NCBI GenBank assembly: GCA_021234155.1 | Contig: JAJEKV010000113.1 | Location: forward strand, 1,054,001 to 1,118,000 | Direction: 5' to 3' | From: Isoetes taiwanensis | Lineage: Eukaryota; Streptophyta; Lycopodiopsida; Isoetales; Isoetaceae | Length of the DNA stretch: 64,000 bases | In this document: positions 44,930 to 56,046 of the stretch, one piece after another | How the letters are laid out: every line of letters starts with the position of its first letter | How positions within the stretch are numbered: position 1 is the stretch's first letter | Made by a program: the position numbers and the translations under genes | The notes under the pieces: generated by a model | Told to the model about the DNA's origin: nothing | What the model saw: the letters and a program-made list of their open reading frames with translations, nothing else | The model's database searches: none

Positions 44930-45394
44930 ATGGCGCAGAAGAGCTGGAACGAGACCGGTTATGAGCCTTTAGAAGGCCCTGTTATGTGCGCTAACAACTG
45001 TGGCCTTTTCGGAAGTACTACTACCATGAATTTGTGCCCCAAATGTTATCGGAATCTGATTGCCGACCAAGAAAGGGCATCTTCTATTACTCTTTCTGCG
45101 GATTTGGGGGTTGAATCTTGCTCTTCTTCTGCGGAAAAGCATCCATGTGTTGATTTACCCTGTCAAATCTCTGCTCTTAATGCTCAAAACTCTAACAGAG
45201 CTCCAAATCGGTGTTTTAGTTGCAGAAAAAGAGTGGGTCTTTTAGGATTTAAGTGCAGGTGTGGAAATGTTTTCTGTTCGATGCACAGGTACTCAGAAAA
45301 ACACGAGTGTTCGTTCGATTACAAGGCGGCAGGGCGAGAAGCCATAGCCAAGGCAAATCCGGTGGTAATAGCAAGCAAGGTTGTGAGGATCTGA
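44930..45394 (+). CDS. A20/AN1 zinc-finger stress-associated protein (SAP)
   Basis: Complete intronless 154-codon frame, typical in length for plant SAPs. An A20 finger at the N-terminus has Cys20, Cys24, Cys36 and Cys39 (MCANNCGLFG and LCPKCY). A variable, Ser-rich linker follows. The AN1 finger near the C-terminus has Cys95, Cys98, Cys109, Cys111, Cys116, His119, His125 and Cys127 (RCFSCRKRVGLLGFKCRCGN, FCSMHRYSEKHEC). The protein ends FDYKAAGREAIAKANPVV with a short basic tail, as in the family. SAPs bind ubiquitin chains and promote tolerance to drought, salt and cold, some as E3 ligases or redox sensors. All zinc ligands are present and there is no break, so it is probably functional. 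A possible AATAAA polyadenylation signal is at 45673. Open reading from ATG 44930 is preferred because it gives the standard short N-terminus. Confidence 0.95.
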   Translation: MAQKSWNETGYEPLEGPVMCANNCGLFGSTTTMNLCPKCYRNLIADQERASSITLSADLGVESCSSSAEKHPCVDLPCQISALNAQNSNRAPNRCFSCRKRVGLLGFKCRCGNVFCSMHRYSEKHECSFDYKAAGREAIAKANPVVIASKVVRI

Positions 45395-46994
45395 GAGGAA
45401 AAAGGAAGAAATTTGTGTGAAGCTTTTAGGCGAGGGCCGGCCATGGGGATGGTCGGCGATCTACAGAGCGCCTGTAAAAGGGATCTCTTAGCTTTGAAGA
45501 AATTTCTCTCTCTTGTGGGTTACTTTGTTGTTGGCACTTTAGCGGACTGGAAGATAATACATTTTTACTCTACCTAGCTAGTGTCTAACTTAGTCTTGTC
45601 GTGGAAATGGAGTTGTCTATTTGCCATTTGCCACTTCAAAAGATTCTCCACGTATTGCCCTTCGTTAGTACGAATAAAATATGTACGTCTCTTGACTTAA
45701 CAACCATTGCCTTCTCTCTTGTTCAGTAAAAATTTTAAAAAGTTGTCCAGCAATCTTGAGGGACCATCCAATTAGTTAGCATATTTTTTGCCCATTCCAT
45801 CTATTACTTTTGTAATTCATAAGTACTAGTTATGGTGCTCGGCGTTGCGGGTTGCCAGGCTTTAGTAATAATTTGAAGAGATGGTTTGGTAGAACCACAT
45901 TGATAAAAATAAAGAACCATGTGTAGAAAATTATAGATTTGATCTTGATTATTGAACTGTAGAATTGTATAATACGTTGATTATACATTGGTTTAGTTTA
46001 TACGATACTTTTACAGAAATCGTTTTATGGTTAGGTCGGGCTTTAGTGACCATATGTGTAGAATTGTATATGTTTTGCACATTTCCACATAAATAGTTAT
46101 TAATACAAGAAATTTGCCGCCGCGAACATTTCTCTTCCTCGGCTTACTTCTGTAAGGGCAGATTAGTATATTGTTGGAATGGTCTAGGAGCGGGTCATGC
46201 TACTTGATACTGCTTCAAATGAGTTCTAACGGATTAATAACTCAGCACCGAAACATTCATGTCACTTGCAATAATAGAGATAGATTTTATTAACGTCGAG
46301 CAAAGATCCATAAGATCTATGAGATGAGTGCTTTATCATCTAAACGCAGCTTCATGTCATGGACCTCCTAGCTTTAGTGCAAACCCCACCTACACTGGCT
46401 TTTGATACCCCCTAACTGGTGGCTGGTCTAAAAGTGACCTCATACCATGTTTACCCAGGAGATAGCTTTTTCTTTTGTAAGACGTTTTATGCAATTGCTT
46501 TGTCTCTTATATAGCTCCTTCGGCTCTGTAAAATCACCCACACAAAAAAGCGGTTTCTCTTCCTTTTCTTATGGATGCCGAATAACGTGCAAACAAAGGG
46601 ACATTGTTTTCTCTTCTTTTAATGTAGCTGATGCGATTAAGTTGGCTAAACAATCAAAACTTGTCTAATTGTGAAAGTTCATGAGCTGCTGCAAAATGTG
46701 GTTGGGTTCTGGAAAAGACTATTATTTTATAGTTTACTGGACAAATAAAGAGGAAAACTTCTTCAGATTCCACAATTCCTAAGTTGGGGCAAAGCCTTGT
46801 TCTTGTACTATGCCTTTGGCCTGGTGAGCCTCAATTCCCAGCTGATATGAAGAACATAATCCTCAGTTTATTTGAACGATTTTCCAAATATTTTAATGTT
46901 AGGGAAGTCCACTGCAGATAGCTTTTCCATTTGTTTGCTACGTACAACTCAGGTTTGGATTGAACTCCATTGGTGTCATTAAGCAACAACTATT
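45395..46994. other. 3' flank of the SAP gene and intergenic DNA
   Basis: Nothing recognised except LINE-like debris beginning in the last few hundred bases. Confidence 0.4.
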
Positions 46995-47424
46995 AAGAAA
47001 AGTGGAAAAGTGTTTGGATGTGGACATGGGATAAATTGCTCCACCCTAAAGTGTCAGCGTTGCGATGGCAAATTCTCCATAGATGTGTTTGAGTGACCCT
47101 AGAGTCTCAGATCGTTGCCCTCTCTGTGGCCAACGTGTTGAAACTATTGAACACTGCTTCTTCCTGTGTGATCATCTACGGCTTGCTTGGGAGTGGCTGT
47201 TCACTCTTTTCAGTGTGTCTCTTACTAGCCAGAAGATCCTACTTGCACTTTATCCCCCTGTTTGGCCTAACTTGCGTAAGCGGGCATTTCATCTTGCTTC
47301 TAGTTGGATTTTGTGGTCTATCTGGCAGAGGCGACGTTTGTGTATTTTCCAAGGTGCACACATCTCTGATCAGCAGCTTCTCCGTTGTGCTCAGCAGAAG
47401 ATCACGAAAGAATATTCCATCTAG
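46995..47424 (+). pseudogene. LINE C-terminal (zf-RVT) fragment
   Basis: Reads WKSVWMWTWDKLLHPKVSAL and RWQILHRC, then after a one-base shift DRCPLCGQRVETIEHCFFLC followed by WILWSIWQRRR. This is the reverse-transcriptase-associated zinc-binding domain (zf-RVT) found at the end of plant LINE ORF2. No other part of the LINE is recovered. It differs from the C-terminal motif of the LINEs at 17457 and 52165. Confidence 0.75.
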
Positions 47425-47825
47425 AATTTGGCATTGCCATGTATAAGTCATGCATGCCGTTGGGATAACATTTGACTATAGAAACCCATCTGTTACAATC
47501 TACCCAAATAAAGCGTATAGCTCTGGAATGCACATCAATGTTATTGTTGCCACTTTATTTAACGTAATGGCAATAATTCAAAAGAAACTTCTAGTCTACT
47601 AAAAGTTCGGCCATTTGAACTAACAAATTCTAACTTACATCAACTCCTGTTGCACAATGTTTGCTAGTGTACTGCAAAATAAATATTATGTCTAGACATT
47701 ACAATATGAAACATATGCTACAACCAATGGCGACAAAAGAACCAAACAAATGTCTTAAAACCTAGAAAGCTTGAAATGGCTAATGACTTTGCCAATTGTC
47801 CACATTTTTTCACCTTCTCTGTCAT
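47415..47825 (+). repeat. Direct repeat, copy 1
   Basis: About 410 bases from TCTAGAATT[T/C]GGCATTGC to CACCTTCTCTGTCA, repeated at 49258-49890. It includes the first codons (MANDFAN..) of the frame at 47776. Confidence 0.8.
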
Positions 47826-48597
47826 TGCTAAGGTAGCTGGTGGGACATATTCTGAAATTGCATCACAAGAAGAGACCTCAACTGGCAAGGGGAAAAAAAA
47901 AGGAAAGCTAGTTCTTAGATTGTCTTACAAGAGAACGGCAGTGAAGGATTTCATTTCCTATCTGTGTTCCACATTGAAGATATTTGTGCCACATAATTAC
48001 AGGGCTAGATGGCAGGCTTTGCAATTCAGGAGTTCCTTGGACAATATCCAAGATGGCACCGTTGTTTCTGTAATTGATTTTGCAGAGAATTACAGCATAA
48101 AAATACAAAGGGATGTTCAGAGCCAGCACTGGCACAATGACCAGATAACAATTCTCGTCCACATCACATATAGGATAGACAAAAGCTCTGAGATCAGAAA
48201 GCTATTGAAGGAAACTCATTTTTACTTAAGTGATGACAAGATTCATGACACTCTTTTTGTGCAGGACTGTCTTAGAAAGCACAATTCATGGCTGGTATCA
48301 AATGGAGTAGAATTCTCCAGGCATATAGTTTGGTCAGATGGTTGTTCTAGCCAATTCAAATCTGCCCGACCATTCTATTCCTGCCAAGATATCACAATGA
48401 GCTAGGGAAGGAAATAGTGTGGAATTTCTTTAGGACAGCCCATGGTAAGGGAGAGCACGATGGACAAGGGGGAGTTCTAAGGGGGCATTCACTAGAGAGC
48501 AGCTCAAGTATGATGGAGTGAGATTTAGGGGTGCTGCTGATACCTGTGAATTCGCAACTCGATGGAATGAAGGTACCAACAAAGGGGACATCAAAAG
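47776..48597 (+). pseudogene. Transposon-like conserved protein, frameshifted
   Basis: The first frame (47776-48405) gives 209 codons. It has VVSVIDFAENYSIKIQRDVQ, QHWHNDQITILVHITY, DDKIHDTLFVQDCL and HIVWSDGCSSQFKSARP. After a one-base shift near 48365 the reading goes on as LGKEIVWNFFRTAHGKGEHD with a GQGGVLRG end. After another near 48480 it reads AFTREQLKYDGVRFRGAADT and CEFATRWNEGTNKGDIKR up to a GTATGC donor at 48598. I associate the combination DFAENY, SDG..SQ.K and HGKG..DG.GG with a widespread uncharacterised protein family that behaves like a transposon, seen mainly in animals and early land plants, perhaps an RNase H-fold (DDE-like) nuclease. That is from memory and unverified. Its N-terminal 20 residues come from a direct repeat shared with 49834. 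Confidence 0.5.
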
Positions 48598-48599
48598 GT

Positions 48600-49257
48600 A
48601 TGCTTTCATCTGCTGTATTCTGCTGAGTAATGCTGTCTGTGAACTGCTATAATGTGCTGAGTAATGCTATATTATGCTGAGTAATGCTGGGATATTTGCT
48701 TGAAGATCAATTTGAACCCTGTAATTAACTCTTCGTTCGTGTTAAGAAGTCGATGGGTCCAATGAGAATAGTTTGCCTCGTGAAAGGAGGTGTTATTTAC
48801 ATATTGTTATGCTGTTAAATTTCAATGTAAGCATTTAAAATCCAATCTAGTTTTTAGATTCATCTACATTCGGTATAGTCTGAGTCTCGTATAACCAATT
48901 GTGTATATGAGACAATAATGTGATGGTCATGAAGAATCTCGTATGAGTTTAAGCTTTCTTTGAAAAATGTGGGAAGGCGGTTGGCTCCATGCATTTAAAG
49001 GAATTGAGATACCATTAGAAATTTAACTGGAGGGTGGGAGGCATGGACTTGTAGATGGTGCTAATGCCTAGGGTTGTTGTGAATCATACATTGTCCCGCC
49101 ATATTAGGCATCTTGGGTCCTTGAATATTTTATACAGAATCACATGCAGGATGTATCAAGTAAAGGACTCATTATCGTAACACAATACGTTGTAATCTTT
49201 TCCATAATGATCTTTTCCATAACACATTCAAGAGAAGACTACAAAATAGTTAATATT
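48600..49257. other. Unassigned, with a short tandem repeat
   Basis: At about 48612-48690 the motif TGCTGAGTAATGCT recurs three times in about 75 bases. Otherwise no feature. Confidence 0.5.
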
Positions 49258-49890
49258 CCGTCTAGAATTCGGCATTGCACCGGGATAACATCTGACTATC
49301 CCATCTGTTACAATCTACCCAAATAAAGCGTATAGCTCTGGAATGCCATCAATATTATTGTTGTCACTTTATTTGATGTAGTGGCAATAATTCAAATGAA
49401 ACTTCTAGTCCCCTAAAAGTTTGGCCATTTGAACCAACAAATTCTAACTTACATCAACTCCTGTTGCACAATGTTGGCTAGTGTACTGCAAAATAAATAT
49501 TATATCTAGACATTACAATATGAAACATATGCTACAACCAATGGCGACAAAAGAACCAAAATAGAATAGAATAGAATAGATTTTTTAACGTCCACGGAGA
49601 CCAATAGGTCATGGGACCCATACAATGGGCTAGTACAATCATTACTACTAGGATTAAAAAACCCCTGCCGCGAACGGTTTTCAAGGGAAAAACCTTTGCA
49701 GTAATGATGATACTAGACAAGCGGAGATAATGACTACTGAGGGCTCAGTAATTGCAGACGTTTATCTAGAACCTCAAGTATGTATAATGCCTAAAACCTA
49801 GAAAGCTTGAAAATGTCTTAAAACCTAGAAAGCTTGAAAATGGCTAATGACTTTGCCAATTATCCACATTTTTCACCTTCTCTGTCACTA
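49258..49890 (+). repeat. Direct repeat, copy 2, interrupted by a LINE end
   Basis: Second copy of 47415-47825, about 90% alike by eye. It is split at 49558 by a short minus-strand LINE, after which ACCTAGAAAGCTTGAAAATG is present twice in tandem, and then resumes with the MANDFAN codons. Confidence 0.8.
49559..49788 (-). mobile_element. Short 5'-truncated LINE insertion, minus strand
   Basis: Absent from repeat copy 1. On the minus strand it ends GGTCTCCGTGGACGTTAAAAAA followed by a (TATTC)n tail (the GAATA run at 49560-49579). The 5' end is truncated after about 200 bases. It belongs to the same LINE group as 17143 and 52165. Confidence 0.75.
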
Positions 49891-50863
49891 GTCCAAGCCT
49901 TGAGTAAATCTATTCTCATTTGGAGGCCCGCTCACATATCTTATATCCAGAGGTGCCTGGCGTCTCCGGTCTTAGCGACATTATTAAAGTGCCGTGTAGT
50001 TTTTCAACATTCTAGTTGGCAAAGTGGCATGTATCTTGTTTTCAACAACCTAGTAAAAGCACAACTAAAATGACAAATGCAAGAGGAATTTGCCAAGTAC
50101 TATTTAGCCAACATACCTAAGACGATAAACGTTGCAATCATATTTTCTATGCCAATAAGTAAAAACATACATTGTTGATAGTTTATTGGTAGTAGGTGAA
50201 CATTTGTCTTTGGCTTGCTCTTCGTGAAATGTAGCATTGCCTAGCTTCATATAAAAATAGAATCAATGACTTAAATATGAATCTACAAAAGAAACTATTC
50301 ATGTGCAAGTTAGTTCAGATTGCTTCAATTGAAATGGTTAATCTAGCTAGCACAACACATAAATACGAATCAACTTAGTTCAAACTGCTCAAATTGAAGT
50401 GATTAACCTAGCTAGCACAACACTTTTCAGTCTGCTTAAATTGAAGTGGTTAACCTAGCTAGCACAACACTTTTAAATAGAAAATGATGTTATTACCTTC
50501 AACCATTAAAGACTGACACAATACTTCATCTCTGTAATGATATGCACATGTAACATAGGTGGGATTAGCTTTAGGATCCGACAAATAATCCAGTAAATTT
50601 AAACAAATGCTTCACAGAAATGCTAGCTAGCTACAGAATAAGTATATGGTGGATGAGTGAAGCATCGAGGTTGCCTTTCCTTCTAGGTATAGAAGAGAGG
50701 TTTGAGTCGTAACCCTCGAGTAGTAAATGTAAGCAAGAATTTGGCTTGCATGATTCGTTGTTAGCAAAAAGGAGCAGTCTTAAACCTGCAAGACCAACCA
50801 CCTATGCTTAACTTGAACCTTATTGGTAGGAAAAGATGCATCTATTTCTTGATATTCCAAAGC
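49891..50863. other. Intergenic with a tandem repeat
   Basis: Three copies of AATTGAAGTGGTTAACCTAG followed by CTAGCACAACAC lie at 50334-50360, 50391-50422 and 50440-50471. Nothing else is seen. Confidence 0.5.
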
Positions 50864-53800
50864 TCATGCCGAACTCCTACATAGTGTGATTCCCTGGCAA
50901 AATAAAATATAGCATGTTAAAATGGAGAGGGCTGTCCTGATAAAAAGTGGCTTAGAAAACAATCATTCTACTCAAGCGTTGAAGGGAGACTAAGAGAGAA
51001 AAAATGGTTTAAATTAATGCAGAGGACATAAGTAAATATAAAGACAATCAGAGATAATGACAGGCTACCTGCTTGAAAAAGGAACTCCATCGCTCCCATT
51101 TTTTGGTCCAAGCTAAGAAAGGAGATGGCAATCCCCTTCCAAGATACAAAATTCCTTCAAAGAACACCCTAAACATTCAGTGCCCAAGTCTTAATTAAAG
51201 GAGAGGGAAAAACCCAACCTGTACACTTCTTTGTAGCTGACAGAATGCTCTGGCAGAACCTTGTGAACATCCAAGCATAACTTTATATCCACTATGATCT
51301 TCTGAGAATGTTTCTTGTTCTCAATGTACGCCCCATGTGATCCAGAGAATTTCATTCCATGCATTATGAGTTTATCATCAATATATTGTTCCTCTGAAGA
51401 TGCATGTACTTAACGAGATAGCAAACGATCAACGCATCAATGGCTGAACCAGACAATTGTGGGCAGGGAAGGGGGGAGGGATATATGAGTGGTCTGTTGC
51501 AAAGGCCCAAGCTCGTTGGCAATAGCCATAGCCAAAGATCTAGGTTAGAGCTTGCTCTCATGTCTCCCATCTTCTTCATGATGTCCAAAACTTCATATAC
51601 TTAATCTGGATGCATCTTGGTAGAATCATGCTATAATCCCAATAGTCTACATAGAAAGCTATACCAGATGGTTAAAACTGTAAGACATATCCAATGTAGC
51701 ATTTTATTAAGAGCATTTACCTGGATAATGCCTGCAGTATGTCTACATCTACCACATGCAGTTTATCATGAACAATGTAGCCCTTTGAACTGCTCCAGAT
51801 ACATACCCAGTCCAAAGTTGGACGGGAAAGGATGGAACATTTTTTGCTTAGATGCGCAAGATCGGCGCATCAAAGATTCATTAGACATTGGATAAATTTG
51901 CAGATGATGCTTCTGAATTTTGTGCAAAAGACCGCCCATTGATGATCACTCAATTCTGCACCACTGGTAAATGTAGATTGAAAGACAAACATGAAATAAG
52001 AAATTGTTCTTTTAAAATAAACATCAAAATGTTACGAACATACTTCATATGGACAAAAACTCATGGCATCTTATTAATGTATGCCATCATATTAGTTTAT
52101 GCCATCTGCTAGTAGAAACAACAAATTTTGATTATTAAAATGGCACATGCTGTTTATTCCCGTTACTCGCAAACCTTCTAGCAGGTGTGCTGGAGAAGAA
52201 GTTAACACAATGGGTTGAGGAGGCTGGAGTACTCGCAAAACTTCTAGCAGGCGTGCTGGAGAAGAAGTTAACGCAATGGGCTGAGGAGGCTGGAGTACAT
52301 GCAGTTGGCCAGGCAGGTTTTCGCCCTGCCCACTCCACGAGTGATCATATTTTTACGCTCAGAATTCTTATGGAAGCTAGCCGCAATGCACGACGTGACT
52401 TGTGTTGTTGTTTCGTGGATTTTAAGACGGCATATGATACGGTCCCTCGAGACCTGTTGTGGCAACGCTTGCAGGAGCTACATGTCCCAAAGGATTTGCA
52501 GAATGCCATCTACCGGCTCTATGACGGAATATATGCCACTTTGCCTGCGTCAGATCACCGGATGAACAACACCATAGGAGTTAAACAGGGATGTCCGTTA
52601 TCTCCAACGCTTTTTGGACTCTATATTGACAAGTTGGAGACCTAGATGCAAGAACATGGAGGTGGTGGCCCGCAGTTGCCAGAGGTATATACAGTAAAAC
52701 AGTTGCTCTATGCAGATGATCTGGGCCTATTGTCCCATACAGCTAGGAGTATGCAGGAATATTTGGATGCTCTCAGTCAATTCTGTGACATAGCAGGAAT
52801 GACCGTCAACCAGCAGAAAACTAAGTTGTTGCCAATCCTGTCTGCGCAACATGATATTCCAGACTTCTATTACAGAGGACAAAGGATGGAAGTTGTAAGG
52901 ACCTCTAAGTATCTGGGGATCGATTTCTCTGCTAACATGCTATGGGATGACTGTGTAGAAAGAAGGGTCAGCGCGGAATGGAAAGCCCTGTATGCAATGC
53001 AGAATAGCTGTTACGGAATAGATCTCTGCGATTGGGCACGCAATGCACACCTGTTCCGAGCACTCGTTGAACCAGTATTGCTGTATGGGGTAGAGGTCTG
53101 GGGGGCAGCGATTAGCAAAGGCACTTGGGATAAGCTAGAGAGGGTACAGAAGGCTTTCCTGACATACAGCCTAGGCGTCAAGGACACGGTGCCTTATCCG
53201 ATTCCCATTCGATTTTGCTATATGAGACTGGCTTTTGGCCCCTGCAGCATTCTACTATGCGCAGGCACCTTGCGTATTTCCATAAGGTTGACAGAATGGA
53301 TGCACAACGTCTTCCTCCCCGGGCTCTGTTATTGGCACAAGGGCCACAACGTCTGAAGAGAGTGTGGCAGGAGCATTGTAGGGAATGGTTCGCAAGATGG
53401 TCCATAGACTATCAACAGATTATGGATATATCGGATATCGCGGAACATGAGCTGCATTTGAATGAGCGCTTTGCTACCTCTCTGTGGGATGCGCCCACTC
53501 TTGCAAAGCCCAAAACAGAGCACTACCACACGCAGGTTAATCCGTCGCTTGAACATAGCCCCCACCAGTATTTGAAGGCACACATCTCTACCAAGAAACG
53601 GAAAGCTATATCTACAATAAGGACAGGGTCCCACCATCCCAGAATTGAGACAGGCCGCTGGGGTACGGATGGAGGGCAGGGAATCCCCCGGCATGAGAGG
53701 TTATGCCAGTGCTGTCACATGCAGATAGTAGAAGATGAACACCATGCTCTACAGGAGTGTCTGGCATATGCACACATCCGAGCAGCTCATGCTGATCTCA

Positions 53801-56046
53801 GATGCTCTGAGGTAGCAATTCATCAACTGCTGGCTTCGCCAATGGTTGCACGTCTCGCGTCCTACATTCTGCAAGTCTCCACCGTCAGAGAGTCCCTCAC
53901 AGCACAGGGAATTTGAGCGCCCAGATAGGGACTCCGAACGCCTACTACAAGGGTTTTTCCTCCCACATGGGGGATTTTTTTGTCCCAGTGGTAGAGACAC
54001 ATTGTACAGGGTTTCTGTGGTTTTCTTTTATGTTTGGATACTTTTCGATATATTGTATGTCCATAACCGTCTCACAGGCCAGTTGGCCTCCGTGGACGTT
54101 AAAATATACTTCCTTCCTTCCTTCCTTCCTTCCTTATAACATGCAAATTAGGAAGAAAACATTGGTATTTAACTTGTAGATATACTCATCCTTGTCTTTC
54201 TGTTATGTAATTCAGTAGTTAGAGGCAAGTTGATTCTATATAGATTACTTGCCATGACATCAATGAGTCTTTTATCAAGTGAATACTTGCAGGAGTATAA
54301 GCTGTTGATTATCCTCAGAAATTGAATATAAGTAACTGAGGGCATGAAACAATTGCTTGACACCAACTCATTTCTGACTTGGGCCAAGCAGAGAAATCTC
54401 GAGATGTCAAACTGTGGCATCTAAATGTAAAAAAATGTGAACATGGTGGATATCATTATAGTTTAAGTCATGCGTACTATTTTGAAATAGACATTGTAAC
54501 AAAAGTGCCAACTATAAATAAAATAGTTTGTCTAAAGGTTTTTACAACGTTTATAAGCGGCTAAGAGTTCCCTAAACTAATTCTTAAAAGCAAATCCATG
54601 CAAATCCTATCTTCTTCATTAGGGATTCTTTCTCTAGCATCGAACATGACCTTTACTATAAAGACTTCAAATTTTAATGATACTTACATATGTTTACTTA
54701 CACGGTTCAGCTAACTTTACTTTGAATTGTTGACCTCAGATTCTCCATCCATCCAAGCCTGAATCATGCGAGCTGCTTATGAATGCCTAAGGATTTCTGA
54801 TTAAGGAATTTGAAGAGCATTCATGATCTAACACTAACTTAAGCATGATTTGGAGAGTAGACCTAGTCCCGAAACCTTAAAAAGAAAGGGGAGATAGAAG
54901 AAAGTAAGCATATCGCAAATGGAGATGCAACTTGTTCAACCTAGGCTGCATAACTTGCTAGAAGGAATTAGCCCCTTCCCTGCATTTGTGGGTAAATCCA
55001 TAGATAATTGAAGTAGGTAAAAGACATCAATTGCACATGTTTCTACATAGGTTGCAAGGGTCCTGCATATACAATTGCAAGAGCTTACCTGAAGCAATCC
55101 TGATCTGTCATGCATGCTCCATAATGTAAGTTTATGCTGCAAGGCAAAATAACCTAACCTAAAAGCCTTTTAAATTTTTTAACCAGCATGGAAAGAAGAA
55201 AATAAACAATTCAATTTTATGCTTTGCAACAAAGGAATAGAATAGAATAGAATATAGAGCACAAATGAGCCAGAACGGAAATGACACTTTCTGCGGCAAT
55301 ATCGGGCACATAAGAGCAAGAAAAAAAATGAATTGAAAGATTAAAACCTAGTAAAGCATATAGAAATGAAAACATGCAGCTAGTATTTCAGCGCATAGGT
55401 TTAAAATGGCTTACCAGCATCTTTGAGCCCTCATGTCTGACATGGGGTTTGTAAGAGCTATAATGGCAACAGTTCCCTTTGACATGTTTTTTCCACTTCC
55501 CGCGGTGGTTAAAAACTTTTAAATCTGATCTAAGACAATAGATGCTTGGAATTGCATGGCAAATAAGAATCGTGTGACATCTTGTTGAAGGTGTTCCTGG
55601 CAAAACCTTCAACCTCAGTGGTTTAGAACCTCCAGGTTGCTTAAGGCAACCACTCTGAGTGCAAAAATTCCAGAAAGAATCACAAAAGATCACTAGGAGT
55701 GTGTTTCCCTGAGGAGAAAAAAGTCTGCTTCACAAAATCTCTTGCAGAATCTGATCTATGAAGCTATGGGTGTGGATATCACTCCTTGATGTGCTCAACA
55801 CTTGACACTAACAGATTGCAAAAGCTCAGCAAGGTCAGAGTAGGCTAGATGGGCGAGATTCAAATCACTGACCCAGTCAATTTTTGGTCAATATCCCTGA
55901 CAGAGAGCTGATATTTGGAACTCGATATTGGTGATGAATTTTTTGGGACTATCAACTCTATCTCTCTCAGATTTGTCTGCACACCAGGAGCCAACTATTC
56001 TTTTTGACCAGAAGAGATCCAATTTTTTCTTTCGATAATTCTTAGC
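50864..56046 (-). CDS. Unrecognised multi-exon gene with a LINE in an intron
   Basis: Several minus-strand blocks have coding character and splice sites that keep phase. Exon blocks: about 55897-56046 (KNYRKKKLDLFWSKRIVGSW); 55415-55654 (80 codons, VLPGTPSTRCHTILICHAIP); 55089-55136 (HKLTLWSMHDRSGLLQ); 54253-54411 (53 codons, FLCLAQVRNELVSSNCFMPS), which ends at a GCAAGT donor; 51219-51393 (HGMKFSGSHGAYIENKKHSQ); 51069-51168 (VFFEGILYLGRGLPSPFLAW); and 50864-50893, the possible last exon. The 175- and 100-base exons join with matching phases, and the 240-, 48- and 159-base exons are all phase 0. Further coding-like pieces at about 51716-51850 (SSSKGYIVHDKLHVVDVDIL, faintly like the end of a MATH domain) and 51520-51600 could not be joined. 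The 5' end is open. I do not recognise the family. It may be an intact gene with incomplete exon finding, or a decaying one. Confidence 0.45.
52165..52296 (+). repeat. 66-bp in-frame tandem duplication at the LINE start
   Basis: 52165-52230 and 52231-52296 are copies of a 66-base (22-codon) unit encoding LLAGVLEKKLTQW.EEAGV. Being a multiple of three, it keeps the frame. Confidence 0.9.
52187..53916 (+). pseudogene. LINE ORF2: reverse transcriptase and C-terminal zinc motif
   Basis: Reverse transcriptase motifs in order: GQAGFRPAHSTSDHIFTLRI, CCCFVDFKTAYDTVPRDLLW (motif A), IGVKQGCPLSPTLFGLYIDK (motif B), an in-frame TAG at 52643-52645 where a Trp would fit, LLYADDLGLL (motif C, intact), and KTSKYLGIDFSANML-type thumb sequence. 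A frameshift near 53213 precedes the C-terminal region, which ends RIETGRWGTDGGQGIPRHER LCQCC..EDEHHALQEC, the zinc-knuckle-like motif also seen at 17457. One nonsense codon and one frameshift inactivate it. No endonuclease is left because of the 5' truncation. Confidence 0.85.
55233..55254 (+). repeat. Short (GAATA)4 tract
   Basis: Four GAATA units without the LINE 3' end motif next to them; it may be a bare remnant of a LINE tail. Confidence 0.6.

Larger units (their letters stand above)
52165..54136 (+). mobile_element. LINE, 5'-truncated, with (TTCC)n tail
   Basis: Begins within the reverse transcriptase and ends GTTGGCCTCCGTGGACGTTA AAATATAC followed by (TTCC)n at about 54110-54136. The same 3' end with a GAATA tail occurs in minus orientation at 17143, 19002 and 49559. 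It lies between exon blocks of the minus-strand gene at 50864-56046. Confidence 0.8.

Noticed and set aside
48612-48690. Spaced repeats resembling a CRISPR-like array
   Set aside because: Units are short, contiguous and imperfect, with no spacers; this is eukaryotic DNA and a plain tandem repeat.
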